Notes: generated by a model not told the origin, from the letters alone. DNA of 22,996 nt from a virus (IMGVR_UViG_3300027714_000129:1-22996), one strand, 5' to 3'; counted from the first letter of the stretch, positions 1-9,040 are shown. Numbers and translations: made by a program.

Positions 1-69
1 TATAAACTCTCTACTTCTTAGTTCTACCATTCTCTTATTAACTCTACTATAAGATTGATCGTGTATCAT
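1..69 (-). CDS. 5' end of an unidentified gene, cut by the window edge
   Basis: An ATG at 69 opens 23 codons (MIHDQSYSRVNKRMVELRSR...) that stay open to base 1. The start lies two bases past the TAA of the protease gene, the same tight spacing seen between other genes here, which supports a real coupled gene. The visible residues are basic and polar. Too little is present to name a family or function. Confidence 0.5.
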   Translation of the reverse strand, partial: MIHDQSYSRVNKRMVELRSREFI

Positions 70-71
70 TG

Positions 72-1367
72 TTATTTCTTTCTACGTTCGTTGTTAGAAT
101 ACTTTTGAGCATAATCCATACTCTTACCACACATATAAGTACCATCTGGCATTAGGTGTTCGAATCCATCAGGACAAGTATCATTAACTCTAACTTCCTC
201 TAACTCTATATCTATCTCCTCCATGTGTTTCTCACAAGGCATATAGTATGTCTCACCTGATTCTAGCTTATGTTCATGAGAACCTTCACAACCTAATAGT
301 TTAGAAACTCTCTCAGCCATCTCCTTAGTAGGGAATAAGATTAACTCATGGTCTAATTTGATATCTTCTTTTGCAACTTCACCAGGATAAGTACCTGATA
401 CACTTGGGTTTGCTTCCATTTCTGATAGTTCACCTAACTGTTTTAGTTTGTTTTTACTCCATCCTAATGCTGCTAAACCTCCCCATAGTAAATAACTAAT
501 GTTACCACAAGCTGTTGAATCGTTTTGTTTATCTCTGTATACTTCTTCAGCACGAGATAAGTAAGAATACATACGTTTGATAGTTTCTAATGAGATTGGT
601 TTACCTTGTGCTAATTGTTGTGCTCTTGCCTTTCCGACAGGTGTTGCACATTTGTTACCACTCTTCTTATTTAAATCTATTCCTTTTTTTGCATTATTCT
701 TAACTCCAATAGGATAATCTGTATAAGATTCCATATCTACTCTTTTACCTTTAGAATATCTTTTATCTTTTTTGATGATTGCTCTAATCTGATTTAAGTA
801 TTGTTCTGATTGTTCTTCTGATAAATCTTCTATGTTTACTTGTTTCTTAGAAGCTTCTACTAACGAATGTTCGAATAAACCTTCGATCGAAAAGCCTTTT
901 ACTTCACCGTTCTTTACATAGTCTTCCCACACGATATCTGAATCTACCTTAAAAGCGCCCATCCAAGTCCCTACTGGTAAATTTAAACCGTAAGAGTTTG
1001 ATTTATCTAACTTGGTAGTCTTTATCCAACTCTCTACTAAAGATACACCAGCTACTCTCTCTTCATGTTCTATGGTAGTTTCACCTTGATATCCTTTCTT
1101 AAGATAGTTTTGTGCTAACTTCTCAATCGTTTCAGGCGAAAAGAACACCTCGTAAGGTTGACCTTCTCCATCAATACGGAGAATTTTTTTGTTTGGAATT
1201 AATACTGGTCCAACTACTAGTCTTTTTTCGTTATCTATTTTTTGGAACTGCATTTTCTCGTTTGCAAACCATACGAAGTTTTCTTCTATGGCAGGTTCTG
1301 ATACTAATGATATGGCAAATACCTCATCTGTTAGTACATCTCCTATAAGTAATTCAAATAATCTCAT
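72..1367 (-). CDS. XkdF-like prohead serine protease with extra C-terminal Cys/His modules
   Basis: This 431-aa protein probably matures the capsid. Residues 48-165 match the XkdF/peptidase S78-like phage protease pattern: VVGPVLIPN near 51-59, a candidate catalytic His in TIEHE (His101), ESWI at 112-115, GTWMGAFKV near 133-141 and a candidate nucleophile Ser in GFSIEG (Ser160). Three modules follow. Residues 213-310 (SYTDYPIGVKNNAKKG onward to SYLLWGGLAALGW) form a segment I associate with Bacteroidota phage head proteins. Residues 352-381 have a GCxGxHxH...MPCxxH arrangement that could bind metal. Residues 399-414 contain CPDGFEHLMPDGTYMCG. The gene lies downstream of the tape measure, more than 12 kb of transcription after the capsid gene, which is unusual. 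Protease assignment is fairly sure; the roles of the added modules are unknown. Confidence 0.8.
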   Translation of the reverse strand: MRLFELLIGDVLTDEVFAISLVSEPAIEENFVWFANEKMQFQKIDNEKRLVVGPVLIPNKKILRIDGEGQPYEVFFSPETIEKLAQNYLKKGYQGETTIEHEERVAGVSLVESWIKTTKLDKSNSYGLNLPVGTWMGAFKVDSDIVWEDYVKNGEVKGFSIEGLFEHSLVEASKKQVNIEDLSEEQSEQYLNQIRAIIKKDKRYSKGKRVDMESYTDYPIGVKNNAKKGIDLNKKSGNKCATPVGKARAQQLAQGKPISLETIKRMYSYLSRAEEVYRDKQNDSTACGNISYLLWGGLAALGWSKNKLKQLGELSEMEANPSVSGTYPGEVAKEDIKLDHELILFPTKEMAERVSKLLGCEGSHEHKLESGETYYMPCEKHMEEIDIELEEVRVNDTCPDGFEHLMPDGTYMCGKSMDYAQKYSNNERRKK

Positions 1368-1396
1368 GTCTATTTAACAATTAAGTTTGTTTATAT

Positions 1397-1406
1397 ACTG
1401 GCCAGT
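1397..1406. repeat. 10-bp perfect palindrome in the gap between tape measure and protease
   Basis: ACTGGCCAGT is a perfect palindrome in the 43-bp gap. It is GC-richer than its surroundings. A protein-binding site or chance are both possible; no function can be shown. Confidence 0.3.
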
Positions 1407-1410
1407 TCTG

Positions 1411-3105
1411 TTAGAAACTAGCTGCAGCGTTTGTTCTTCTATCTAATGCCTGAGTACTACTAACTTCGGTACTCACAACAAATGCTTGAACGGGTCTATC
1501 TGATGTTGAGGCAATGGTTTCTGCAATCTGTGAACCTGTATTAGCTAAACCTGCTCCTCCTGTTTCTATTTGTGGAGCTTGTATAGTAGGTATAGCGGCT
1601 CCACCACCACCTCCTCCGCCTGTTGATGCGGCAGGTAATGAAGCTCCTGGTGGTTTAGGTATTTTGGTACTGATAATCTTCTTAACTTGCATTAAACCTC
1701 CAGCAATCGTTACACCGGCTGCAATAGCTCCGAAGGGAGGTGGGTACGTTGCAAGAGCTTTAGTTGCTCCTATGTATGTATTGATTGTTGCAGATGCGAT
1801 AGCCGCAGCTTTACCAGCAACTGAATTTGCTCCAACTGCTTCTGAAATCATATCAAGAGCACCTGATATAACTCCTAACTTGGCCGCTTGTTGAGATTTC
1901 TCAATATCAATTCTAGCCTTAGAAGTTTGTTTATCGTATGTGATTAACTGTTTGTTAGTAGCATCTTGTGCAACTAACTCTGCTCTTTGTATTTCTCTTG
2001 ATTGGTCAAAGGCTAATAACTCATCTTCGAATGTAGTAACTCCAAGAGCTTTCTTCAATTCAAAATCAGCCATTATAAAGTCTAAGTTATTCTGTCTCTT
2101 TTCTGCTTCTAATGTCTTACGTGCTTCCTCATCTGCAACAGTAGTATCTTTTACTTCTACCTTATAACTCTCATCTATCTCTTTTAAATCTAAACGATAC
2201 TCAGCCTCTAAGGCTTTAAAGTTAGTATATCCTGCTGATTTAAGAACAGCCATCTCTTCATTGAAACGAACTTCTCTTTCTTTAATCTCTCTTTGTTGGT
2301 CTTCTAATAAAGATAGTTCAGCTTCATTTTGTATTGTAGCTGCATTTTTAAGAATCTCTGCTTTCTCATCTGCTTCTTTCTTAGCATTCTCTATTCTCTT
2401 CTTACTATTCTCTTCTTGAGTTTTAGTTGCTTCTTCTTGTCTTGTCTCTTCTTCTTCAAAAGCAGTTTGTAGAACCTCTGATGAGTTCCTACTTGCTTCT
2501 TCTATCTTACTACTTGATATACCTAAGAACTTAGCAAACTTACTAAATCCTGTTGCAACCAATGCTAATAAATCAGCTAGTTTTTCAAAGATAGGTAATG
2601 CAACTGCTTCTATAATTGCCATTACAGGTCCTAATACTTTACCAAACGATTCTGATATTCTATTTAAGGTTTCTTGTCCTTCTGCTGTTTTAGTTAATGA
2701 TTCTTTAAATAAAAGAAACAAACCAGCAAGTAAAGTAACAACTGCAATGATAGGGTTAGCAGCAAGTACTTTCATACCTCCATCTAAACCTTTAAGAGAA
2801 CCACCAACCAAACCCACAATACCTGGCTGTTCAGCAAGAGCATCTGTAAATCTTTTAGATTGTATAGTTGTATCTTCGAACTGGTCTTCTAATCCGTTAA
2901 GTTCTTTTCTTAATCTTTTAAATTCTGTTTTGTTACCACTAAGTTTAGCCTTCTGTAAAGCTTTACGAGTATTAGAGATGGCTGTTTCCATATCTATAAA
3001 CCCTTCAATAGTTCCTTCTAACTCTTTATTAAGTTTGTCAAAGGAATCCATTCCAGAAGTTTCCACGTCAATGGTAGCTGTATATGTAGTTTCGTTTTGT
3101 GCCAT
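1411..3105 (-). CDS. Tail tape measure protein
   Basis: This 564-aa protein probably sets tail length and fills the tail tube. An N-terminal helical region (20-90) is followed by hydrophobic segments at about 117-133 (NPIIAVVTLLAGLFLLF) and 160-185. A long charged coiled-coil stretch spans about 205-350 and is rich in Glu, Lys and Gln. A small-residue hydrophobic region at about 428-476 and a Gly-rich linker near 496-502 close the protein. This arrangement is typical of tape measures. At roughly 0.15 nm per residue, 564 residues would give a tail of about 85 nm, short for a siphovirus. The start overlaps the stop of the 44-aa ORF as TAATG. It sits after the tail proteins and before the protease. 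It is the only tape-measure candidate in the window. Confidence 0.85.
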   Translation of the reverse strand: MAQNETTYTATIDVETSGMDSFDKLNKELEGTIEGFIDMETAISNTRKALQKAKLSGNKTEFKRLRKELNGLEDQFEDTTIQSKRFTDALAEQPGIVGLVGGSLKGLDGGMKVLAANPIIAVVTLLAGLFLLFKESLTKTAEGQETLNRISESFGKVLGPVMAIIEAVALPIFEKLADLLALVATGFSKFAKFLGISSSKIEEASRNSSEVLQTAFEEEETRQEEATKTQEENSKKRIENAKKEADEKAEILKNAATIQNEAELSLLEDQQREIKEREVRFNEEMAVLKSAGYTNFKALEAEYRLDLKEIDESYKVEVKDTTVADEEARKTLEAEKRQNNLDFIMADFELKKALGVTTFEDELLAFDQSREIQRAELVAQDATNKQLITYDKQTSKARIDIEKSQQAAKLGVISGALDMISEAVGANSVAGKAAAIASATINTYIGATKALATYPPPFGAIAAGVTIAGGLMQVKKIISTKIPKPPGASLPAASTGGGGGGGAAIPTIQAPQIETGGAGLANTGSQIAETIASTSDRPVQAFVVSTEVSSTQALDRRTNAAASF

Positions 3106-3239
3106 TACATTCTTTTAATTAAGTTCTTGACTTGTTTCCATGTACGAGGTATTTGGTATTTTCCCTTACATATATCAATGCTTTTACTCACATTGTGAAA
3201 CTCATCATGTTTTAATAATTCTATTATACTCTGTATCAT
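3105..3239 (-). CDS. 44-aa ORF coupled to the tape measure gene
   Basis: This small ORF encodes MIQSIIELLK... ending in ...VKNLIKRM and fills the gap between the 179-aa tail protein and the tape measure. Its TAA overlaps the tape measure ATG by one base (TAATG), a join also seen at portal/connector and at the 48-aa/coiled-coil pair. It is basic and probably helical, with no recognisable domain. A TTGTTATA element lies five bases upstream of its ATG. It could be a real small protein or a translated leader that delivers ribosomes to the tape measure start. No family is recognised. Confidence 0.5.
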   Translation of the reverse strand: MIQSIIELLKHDEFHNVSKSIDICKGKYQIPRTWKQVKNLIKRM

Positions 3240-3258
3240 ACCATTATAACAATTAAAA

Positions 3259-3798
3259 TTAAGTAAATTGGTTATCTAATGCTCCTTCAAGAATAGGTCC
3301 TAATAATTCTAACCTACATTCACCATTCTTTAAATTGTATTTGTTTACTGCACGAAGGTGATAATGATTACCTCTCCATTCAATAATATCATTTAGTTCA
3401 AGTTTTACATACTCTGCAAATGGTAACACTGCTGAACACTCAATCAATCTTGTCTTAGGTTCATATAACAAACCTATGTACTTAGACCAATACTCTGTAA
3501 ACAAAGAACCTGTTGGAGTTGAACCATATACAGGCGGTTCGTTAAAGAATAGAGCCGAATCAGAACCTGCATCAGGAAACTCACTCTGAGTACTTCCTGT
3601 TGAATAATGGTCTACATAAGGATATGTAGTTTCTGATGTAGTAGATGAACTATCACCAACTTGAAAATTTATACCACTTACATTGTAAGGTGTTGTTTCA
3701 ACCAATCCATTATAAAAGAAGATACGAGGTCTTACTCTTGCAGGTTGAAACTCTGCATTAGATATAAAGGTTGGTAAGAACATTTTTTGTTTAGCCAT
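3259..3798 (-). CDS. Putative distal tail protein, 179 aa
   Basis: The protein opens with MAKQKMFLPTFISNAEFQPA and RVRPRIFFYNG, then a Ser/Thr-rich variable stretch (about 48-100). It ends with a conserved-looking block: YWSKYIGLLYEPKTRLIECSA, then aliphatic positions, then NHYHLRAVNKYNLKNGECRLELL. I associate this pattern with tail proteins of Bacteroidota phages, where it accompanies large baseplate-type proteins. The gene follows the 691-aa tail protein after 13 bases and precedes the tape measure, so a role at the tail tip or baseplate is likely. The exact function is inferred from neighbours, not from a known catalytic or fold motif. Confidence 0.6.
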   Translation of the reverse strand: MAKQKMFLPTFISNAEFQPARVRPRIFFYNGLVETTPYNVSGINFQVGDSSSTTSETTYPYVDHYSTGSTQSEFPDAGSDSALFFNEPPVYGSTPTGSLFTEYWSKYIGLLYEPKTRLIECSAVLPFAEYVKLELNDIIEWRGNHYHLRAVNKYNLKNGECRLELLGPILEGALDNQFT

Positions 3799-3811
3799 AA
3801 TTATTTATATT

Positions 3812-5887
3812 TTAACTTGTTGGTCCTCCACCACCTGTATCACAGAAGTCTACAAGAATTACAATTCCACTACCAACATTTAATTTTAATACATCATTAA
3901 AAGAAGATGCATTATCTACTGCTAAAAATGCTATACCTGTTACAGGATTACTCATAATTGCATTATAGAATATTCTATCACCACTTACTGGATATGTTCC
4001 TGTTCCATCATGATAATATTGGAAGTTTGGATTACCTTGACAAGCCTGTGATAGTGTAGTACCAGGATATCCATTGAATGGAGTACCTTGTACACCTGCT
4101 CCTGTACCAACTGCTCCACTACCACCAATGTATCTTAATGGTGATGATGCGAATGTTGTTTCTACTTTAAACGAACCTTGTGAAAAGAAATTCGTTGTAT
4201 CTGTAAAATAAGATTTAGAGAATTCTCTGTTATTTGTTCTATTAAAATTTTGTGATAGAAAATCTAAATCTAATGTATCACCAAATTCTAAATTCTTAAC
4301 ACCTAAATTATTCGCTGGTGTTACTGTTATCTTTTTATTTAAATCTATAAATCTATCAAACGATACTGTTCTACCTTCTTTATACCAATCATTAAATTGT
4401 TTAATAATAAAATGCCTTGGTTTGGTTTTACTTGGATAGATTTGTAAGTTGTATTTCTTTTGTATACCTTGTATTAAAGATAAGGAAGTAATACCCTTAG
4501 TTGCAAACGGCATATTAAGAGGTACATTCATTATTCTAAAATCAGCAAGGTAGTTTAACTTCTGAACTTTTAAAGTTGATTCAGCGTTACCACCTGGTCC
4601 TATAATCACAAAGGCTCCTGTTACTCCTGTTTGATATTGAAAGAATATTTCAAAATCATAGGTTGAATTTCTGTCCAAGTTAACAGAGAACTTCTGTTCT
4701 AATTCAAATCCTTCTTCACCTGTTCCTGCCTTACCTTGTAATCTTCTACGTATCTGTTCATTCATAAAAGTTAAAGGTACTGGATTAGGATCAGTTCCAC
4801 TTAGTTTTCTTGCCTTTATAAATAGTTCGGGTATACTAACTACTGTATCTGAACCTGTAACTAAGAAGTTTAATGCAAGTTCTATTTCAACAGGTGTAGA
4901 GAAATTACCAGTGATACCTAAATTGTCTGTCATCTTGTAATTAGAACCATTCATTTTTAATGATGGGTCAGATACTACATTTTCAAAATCTAATGATTGA
5001 GATACACCAGCACTTGCTAAAGTATTAGGAACTGATGAACCACTAATAGGTTGTATTACAACTAACCCTTCAGTATTCATATCTAAACCACCATATTGTG
5101 CAAACTTGTTACCGTTATCACATAACATATATTGTGTATCCCATAAATCTCGTTCAAAGAATTCAGATTCAAATGTATACTGAGATTGTGAAAAGATTGC
5201 TTCAACAACTCTCTTTGTTTTTAGCATTGGTTTAAAATCAATTACATTTACAGAACCACCAGTCTCATCTTGATTATTTAAAGAAAAGTTGTTTGCAGAA
5301 GTTGCTGATTGGTATACCCATCCTTGACCGTAATCTCCAATTGGATATACTATATCTCCTACTTCAAATGAACCACTATTGGTTACTTGATCAGGATTAG
5401 TAGGGTTATTACCTAACCATGTTTCTTTAATAATATCAATTGATGCAGTATGATTGTATTTGCTTAATACATCTAAATCAGTTAGAAAGGTTGATTGTAA
5501 ATCTTTAGCGAATGATGATAGTAAACCAAATACTGATACTGTATAAGAATCAATAAACTTGTTTTCTTTTACTACTACATTCTCTAATTGCATATATCCT
5601 TGTGCAACATAGAAACCATCAAAATCAAATTGAGCTATTACCTTTTCATTTGTTTTAAATAAGTAAGGTTCATCAACAGATATATCGTATACGTGTTTAA
5701 AGAAATCATTGTTTCTTTTTGTACCTGGTAGAGTTATCTGACGAGTAAAATCCGAAGGTAACTTACCTATATCAAATAAACCTGTAACGTTATTAGATAA
5801 GAAGATTTCTTCATCATCATATTGGTCTAAGGCTATTCCTTGTGCTATTAATTTAAATACCGAATTTCTTCCGCTTACTACTGACAT
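3812..5887 (-). CDS. Large putative tail tip/baseplate protein, 691 aa
   Basis: This is a large, mostly beta-type protein. The N-terminus has SNNVTGLFDIGKLPSDFTR followed by QITLPGTKRNNDFFKH, a block I associate with a tail protein widespread in Bacteroidota phages, possibly a distal-tail or hub component. The middle (about 150-330) carries Ser/Gly/Thr-rich loops; about 430-560 includes NVPLNMPFATKGITSLSLIQ and DFLSQNFNRTNN-type segments. The last 100 residues are Gly/Pro-rich and end in DFCDTGGGGPTS. It lies between the 406-aa tail protein and the 179-aa tail protein, all in the same direction with gaps of about 15 bases. Structural tail assignment is good; the precise position in the tail is inferred. 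Confidence 0.65.
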   Translation of the reverse strand: MSVVSGRNSVFKLIAQGIALDQYDDEEIFLSNNVTGLFDIGKLPSDFTRQITLPGTKRNNDFFKHVYDISVDEPYLFKTNEKVIAQFDFDGFYVAQGYMQLENVVVKENKFIDSYTVSVFGLLSSFAKDLQSTFLTDLDVLSKYNHTASIDIIKETWLGNNPTNPDQVTNSGSFEVGDIVYPIGDYGQGWVYQSATSANNFSLNNQDETGGSVNVIDFKPMLKTKRVVEAIFSQSQYTFESEFFERDLWDTQYMLCDNGNKFAQYGGLDMNTEGLVVIQPISGSSVPNTLASAGVSQSLDFENVVSDPSLKMNGSNYKMTDNLGITGNFSTPVEIELALNFLVTGSDTVVSIPELFIKARKLSGTDPNPVPLTFMNEQIRRRLQGKAGTGEEGFELEQKFSVNLDRNSTYDFEIFFQYQTGVTGAFVIIGPGGNAESTLKVQKLNYLADFRIMNVPLNMPFATKGITSLSLIQGIQKKYNLQIYPSKTKPRHFIIKQFNDWYKEGRTVSFDRFIDLNKKITVTPANNLGVKNLEFGDTLDLDFLSQNFNRTNNREFSKSYFTDTTNFFSQGSFKVETTFASSPLRYIGGSGAVGTGAGVQGTPFNGYPGTTLSQACQGNPNFQYYHDGTGTYPVSGDRIFYNAIMSNPVTGIAFLAVDNASSFNDVLKLNVGSGIVILVDFCDTGGGGPTS

Positions 5888-5902
5888 ATTGTCATGGTTT
5901 TA

Positions 5903-7123
5903 TTAAATGATTAATTTGAATCCTTGTCCTCTGATGAAATCAAATTGGTATTGAATTAGTTTATCTACCTTAGTTGTTTTAATATTAAAGTTAGATGATT
6001 GAACTGCTAGTGGCATTAGTGATTCACCTGGGTCTTTAGCTGCAGGTGGAGTTTTATAGGATTGTACCCAATACACTTCATCACTAACCATCAGTTCTTT
6101 AAATATATCATTATAAGATTCTGGTAAATAATTAGAGTTAACAGATAAGTTCTGTTTAGAATCTACTATATAGTTCTGTACAGAGTTTTCAAACTTCTCA
6201 TATGATAAGCCTCTTTCATTCCAAGAACCAATTTGTGGTTGGTATCTTTGTCTTTGAGTGCTCATAGATTCTTTTGAAACTAAGTTAAAGTTATAATAAT
6301 CAAATTGTCCAAATCTATTCTTCCATTTAATTCTTATGTTATCATACTTGGTATCACATACATAATCAAAATGTAATCTCTCATTGATTCTATTACTACC
6401 ATTGTAGTTGTTTGAACCACTTATTGCAAATATTTCAAAGTTAAGTAAATCAGTACCTAAAGGCCAATCTGGCTCTGATGGTGATATAGGAAACGTGTGT
6501 ACTTGTTCTCTTGAGTTATTAGAACCTGTTGGAAATTCATAGTTGTTATCTTCACCTGCTAATGATGTTGAATAAATAAGAGCAGATACTTGTGGTGCTC
6601 CACCATCTCTAGCTCCACTCCATATACTCATTCTACCACCTGTTCCTTCTTGATAAGATTGTGAAGTTGGACCTTGTGTCATTATAGGCCAGAAAGGTGT
6701 TTTTTGTTCTATCTCTTGTGTAATAGGTTCTTGAAATAAAGAATACCCATCTATTGCAGAATATACATCAGATACAACATGTGAACCTGTAACAAATGTA
6801 GAACCACTTAAGAATTGTGTGTATGCATCAATAGCAACGTATCTAACGGATGAACTCACTGCTTGTACAATATCACTCAACTCTGAGTTTATGATTCGTG
6901 AGACATCAAATATACCTGTTCTTGAAGCATTAGGATACTTTGATAATGTATAATCAGCAACCGATGCAGAGTCTGTTAAAGAACCAGTCCAATATCTTAA
7001 TTCAGCTAAGTACTGAAAAGAACTTGAAGTAAATGCATTAGAATTAGATTCTGATACCGCAAATATAATCGGTGATTGTGCTAGGTTGACTTCGTTCGGC
7101 GTTTGTATAATCGTAATAGCCAT
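5903..7123 (-). CDS. Putative minor tail protein, 406 aa
   Basis: The protein starts MAITIIQTPNEVNLAQSPII and is rich in Ser, Thr and Tyr with many GSN/SGS turns, typical of a beta-rich virion protein. Segments such as RIKWKNRFGQFDYYNFNLVSK and MSTQRQRYQPQIG recall a family of minor tail proteins in Bacteroidota phages, found just before the LPSDFTR-type tail protein as here. A TTGTTATA element sits 16 bases upstream of the ATG in the 52-bp gap. No enzymatic motif is visible. Structural role is likely; the exact function is unknown. Confidence 0.6.
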   Translation of the reverse strand: MAITIIQTPNEVNLAQSPIIFAVSESNSNAFTSSSFQYLAELRYWTGSLTDSASVADYTLSKYPNASRTGIFDVSRIINSELSDIVQAVSSSVRYVAIDAYTQFLSGSTFVTGSHVVSDVYSAIDGYSLFQEPITQEIEQKTPFWPIMTQGPTSQSYQEGTGGRMSIWSGARDGGAPQVSALIYSTSLAGEDNNYEFPTGSNNSREQVHTFPISPSEPDWPLGTDLLNFEIFAISGSNNYNGSNRINERLHFDYVCDTKYDNIRIKWKNRFGQFDYYNFNLVSKESMSTQRQRYQPQIGSWNERGLSYEKFENSVQNYIVDSKQNLSVNSNYLPESYNDIFKELMVSDEVYWVQSYKTPPAAKDPGESLMPLAVQSSNFNIKTTKVDKLIQYQFDFIRGQGFKLII

Positions 7124-7139
7124 AATAAACTTTTTATAT

Positions 7140-7147
7140 TATAACAA
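7140..7147 (-). promoter_or_regulatory. TTGTTATA element upstream of the 406-aa tail gene
   Basis: The exact 8-bp element lies 16 bases before the ATG at 7123 in a 52-bp gap with no coding signal. Its upstream context on the minus strand is TACTGTTTG, close to TAnnTTTG but with a three-base spacer. Confidence 0.35.
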
Positions 7148-7175
7148 ACAGTATTTGATATATATGGAATGGTAC

Positions 7176-7577
7176 TTAAGAAACTGTAAATCCACCTTTA
7201 ACCATCTTCTTTGTAAACTCATCTGTTAAGGCTTCCATTGATGTTTCAACTTCTCCTTTCATGAATAAATCTACTGCTCTTTTAAGTTCTTTAGAATTAG
7301 CTGCAGCTTCACCGAACGGTCTTGCTTTCATTTTGTATGTACCCTTTTCTACAAACTTACCATACTTTGCACCAGGAGGGCCAACCTGTAATACTAAGTC
7401 ATAAGTTTTATCACCTTTCTTCTGCCCTTTTTTGGTACGTATCATCCTATCCAAAGTGTTGTACTGAGATACGTTACGGTAGAGGTTACCCGTCTTGAAT
7501 GCCTTTAAAGGGCCTGATTGTAAGTTCTGTGTTGCTAGACTTCTATATAATCCAGCTATATCTTTTAGTGTTTTCAT
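7176..7577 (-). CDS. HK97 gp10-like head-tail joining/tail completion protein
   Basis: This 133-aa basic protein has the C-terminal signature of the HK97-gp10-like family: a beta hairpin with GPPGAKYGKFVEKGTYKMKA followed by RPFGEAA and a terminal helix with alternating acidic and basic residues. The N-terminal helix and length match that family. Such proteins sit near the head-tail interface or complete the tail. Here the gene lies among tail genes between the Gly-rich adhesin and the 406-aa tail protein, separate from the connector group around 11 kb. Family assignment is from the YGKFVEKGT...ARPF pattern. Confidence 0.7.
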   Translation of the reverse strand: MKTLKDIAGLYRSLATQNLQSGPLKAFKTGNLYRNVSQYNTLDRMIRTKKGQKKGDKTYDLVLQVGPPGAKYGKFVEKGTYKMKARPFGEAAANSKELKRAVDLFMKGEVETSMEALTDEFTKKMVKGGFTVS

Positions 7578-7578
7578 A

Positions 7579-9039
7579 TTAGTTACAGAGTGCTACTGAT
7601 GATGTACAAGTTCCTATTATTCCATTGATTACACTACCTATTCCTGTTATCGTAAATAAACTTCCACTAACAATACATGTTGTAAACACTTCGTTTGCAG
7701 AAAGAGATTGAGAAGCAAAGAATTGGTCTGTATCATATGATGATTGTGAGATTCCACATGGATAGTATTTTGCAACTACTCCACTCGTGTTACCTGCAGT
7801 AAGTTTTAAAACTCTACAATCACAAGGTACTTCTGTACTACCTGTTGGTAAAGGAATGAAATCATTACAAGAACTTCCTGGTGCTATACCAACAGTTCCA
7901 CTTCCTGATGGGTAAGGATACGTACCTGTTATTGGAAAACTACAAAGAGATACTGTACTTCCTGCTATAACAACCGATGATGTTATATCATTTCCTCCAC
8001 ATGGTACATATGTAATGTTCCCACCTGTTGCACCACCTGTTAGTGTGTATGTTGTACACTCAGTAGTTTCTGTTTGACAAATAGGTACAACTATTACTAT
8101 CTCTCCTTTTTTTCCTAATTCTTTTCCTGTTGGAGCAGTATATAAATCACTTGAACCCCAACCACCAGCTCCTGGTACTCTATTAGCTGCAGAACCTGAA
8201 TCATAAGGAGCGGCTTCCCATACACCACTTCTCATACTTGCTCCACCATATCCATATAATGTAGCTAATCCATTAACATTATAAAATTCTCCTTCACCAC
8301 CTGGTGTTTGGTATCCTGCTGCAGATGTACAATCTGTATTAGCTGATGGTGCTTTTATTCCACCACCACCTGTTGCAGTAGTTTCACTTGTTGCAGTACA
8401 GTTCGTACCATCTGATATACCACCGTTATGACCTTGAGGATTTCTACCACTACCACGTGTACCAGTAACTTGTCCACTTCCTGCAGGTTGAGTCCATCTT
8501 AAAGCTCGTACACCTCCACCACCTGAACCTCCACTTGTAGCATCTACCTTTCCTGTCCCACTTCCGAATCCATTAGCTAAATCAGTAAACCATGCTCCAC
8601 TACCACCACCTTCTGCAGTTAATCTTGAACCTGATGTAAAGTAAGAAAGATAAGAAGAAGGAATTAATGTTGGGTCTATATCAATCCATGACTCTTCGCC
8701 AGAACCAGTAACAGGTGCTCCATCTCCAACATAAATTGGATAAGTACCTGTACCTAATGTTGCTTGTGTAAATACTGCACCACCTGCTCCACCACCACCG
8801 GCAGATAAACCACCAATTGAATTATCAAGAGAAAATCCTCCACCACCTCCACCAGCTACCATAAAGATTCTAGCGTTTACTGTTGAACCTGCAAGTACCT
8901 CAAAAGAAGCAGAACCTACGTTTGAATATTTATAATAATTCCAAATTTCAGAACCTGATGCAAATGAACCTGAATCGGTTGTTCCTCTTGCGGTTACACA
9001 AGAGTTTGCTGCTCCATATAAGAGTGATGGTATATACAT
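7579..9039 (-). CDS. Glycine-rich tail fibre/adhesin-like protein, 486 aa
   Basis: The protein is dominated by Gly, Ser and Thr. Residues about 62-120 include VAGGGGGGFS and LSAGGGGAGGAVF, followed by further poly-Gly runs (SGGSGGGGVRAL) and GTYPIYVGDGAP, a pattern of Gly-rich phage surface domains that trimerise or form polyglycine-II bundles. The C-terminal third changes to Cys-containing beta repeats: TYTLTGGATGGNITYVPCGG near 330 and KLTAGNTSGVVAKYYPCG near 410 look like two copies of one module, each with Cys and a YxPCG motif. This is consistent with a host-recognition protein. The gene is two bases from the gp10-like gene and one base from the upstream fibre. Confidence 0.65.
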   Translation of the reverse strand: MYIPSLLYGAANSCVTARGTTDSGSFASGSEIWNYYKYSNVGSASFEVLAGSTVNARIFMVAGGGGGGFSLDNSIGGLSAGGGGAGGAVFTQATLGTGTYPIYVGDGAPVTGSGEESWIDIDPTLIPSSYLSYFTSGSRLTAEGGGSGAWFTDLANGFGSGTGKVDATSGGSGGGGVRALRWTQPAGSGQVTGTRGSGRNPQGHNGGISDGTNCTATSETTATGGGGIKAPSANTDCTSAAGYQTPGGEGEFYNVNGLATLYGYGGASMRSGVWEAAPYDSGSAANRVPGAGGWGSSDLYTAPTGKELGKKGEIVIVVPICQTETTECTTYTLTGGATGGNITYVPCGGNDITSSVVIAGSTVSLCSFPITGTYPYPSGSGTVGIAPGSSCNDFIPLPTGSTEVPCDCRVLKLTAGNTSGVVAKYYPCGISQSSYDTDQFFASQSLSANEVFTTCIVSGSLFTITGIGSVINGIIGTCTSSVALCN

Positions 9040-9040
9040 G

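Noticed and set aside
682-689. A AAA AAA slippery heptamer in the protease gene
   Set aside because: A -1 slip would stop after a few codons but inside the second module rather than at a domain edge, and lysine-rich phage genes contain such runs by chance.
1514-1894. Plus-strand ORF of 126 aa with a poly-Pro run
   Set aside because: It is the reverse of the Gly-rich end of the tape measure gene; the poly-Pro is the complement of Gly codons, and no leader or neighbours support it.
3464-3471. TTGTTATA copy within the 179-aa tail gene
   Set aside because: It is in coding sequence and can be explained by Leu-Leu-Tyr codons; kept only as a caution for the motif finding.
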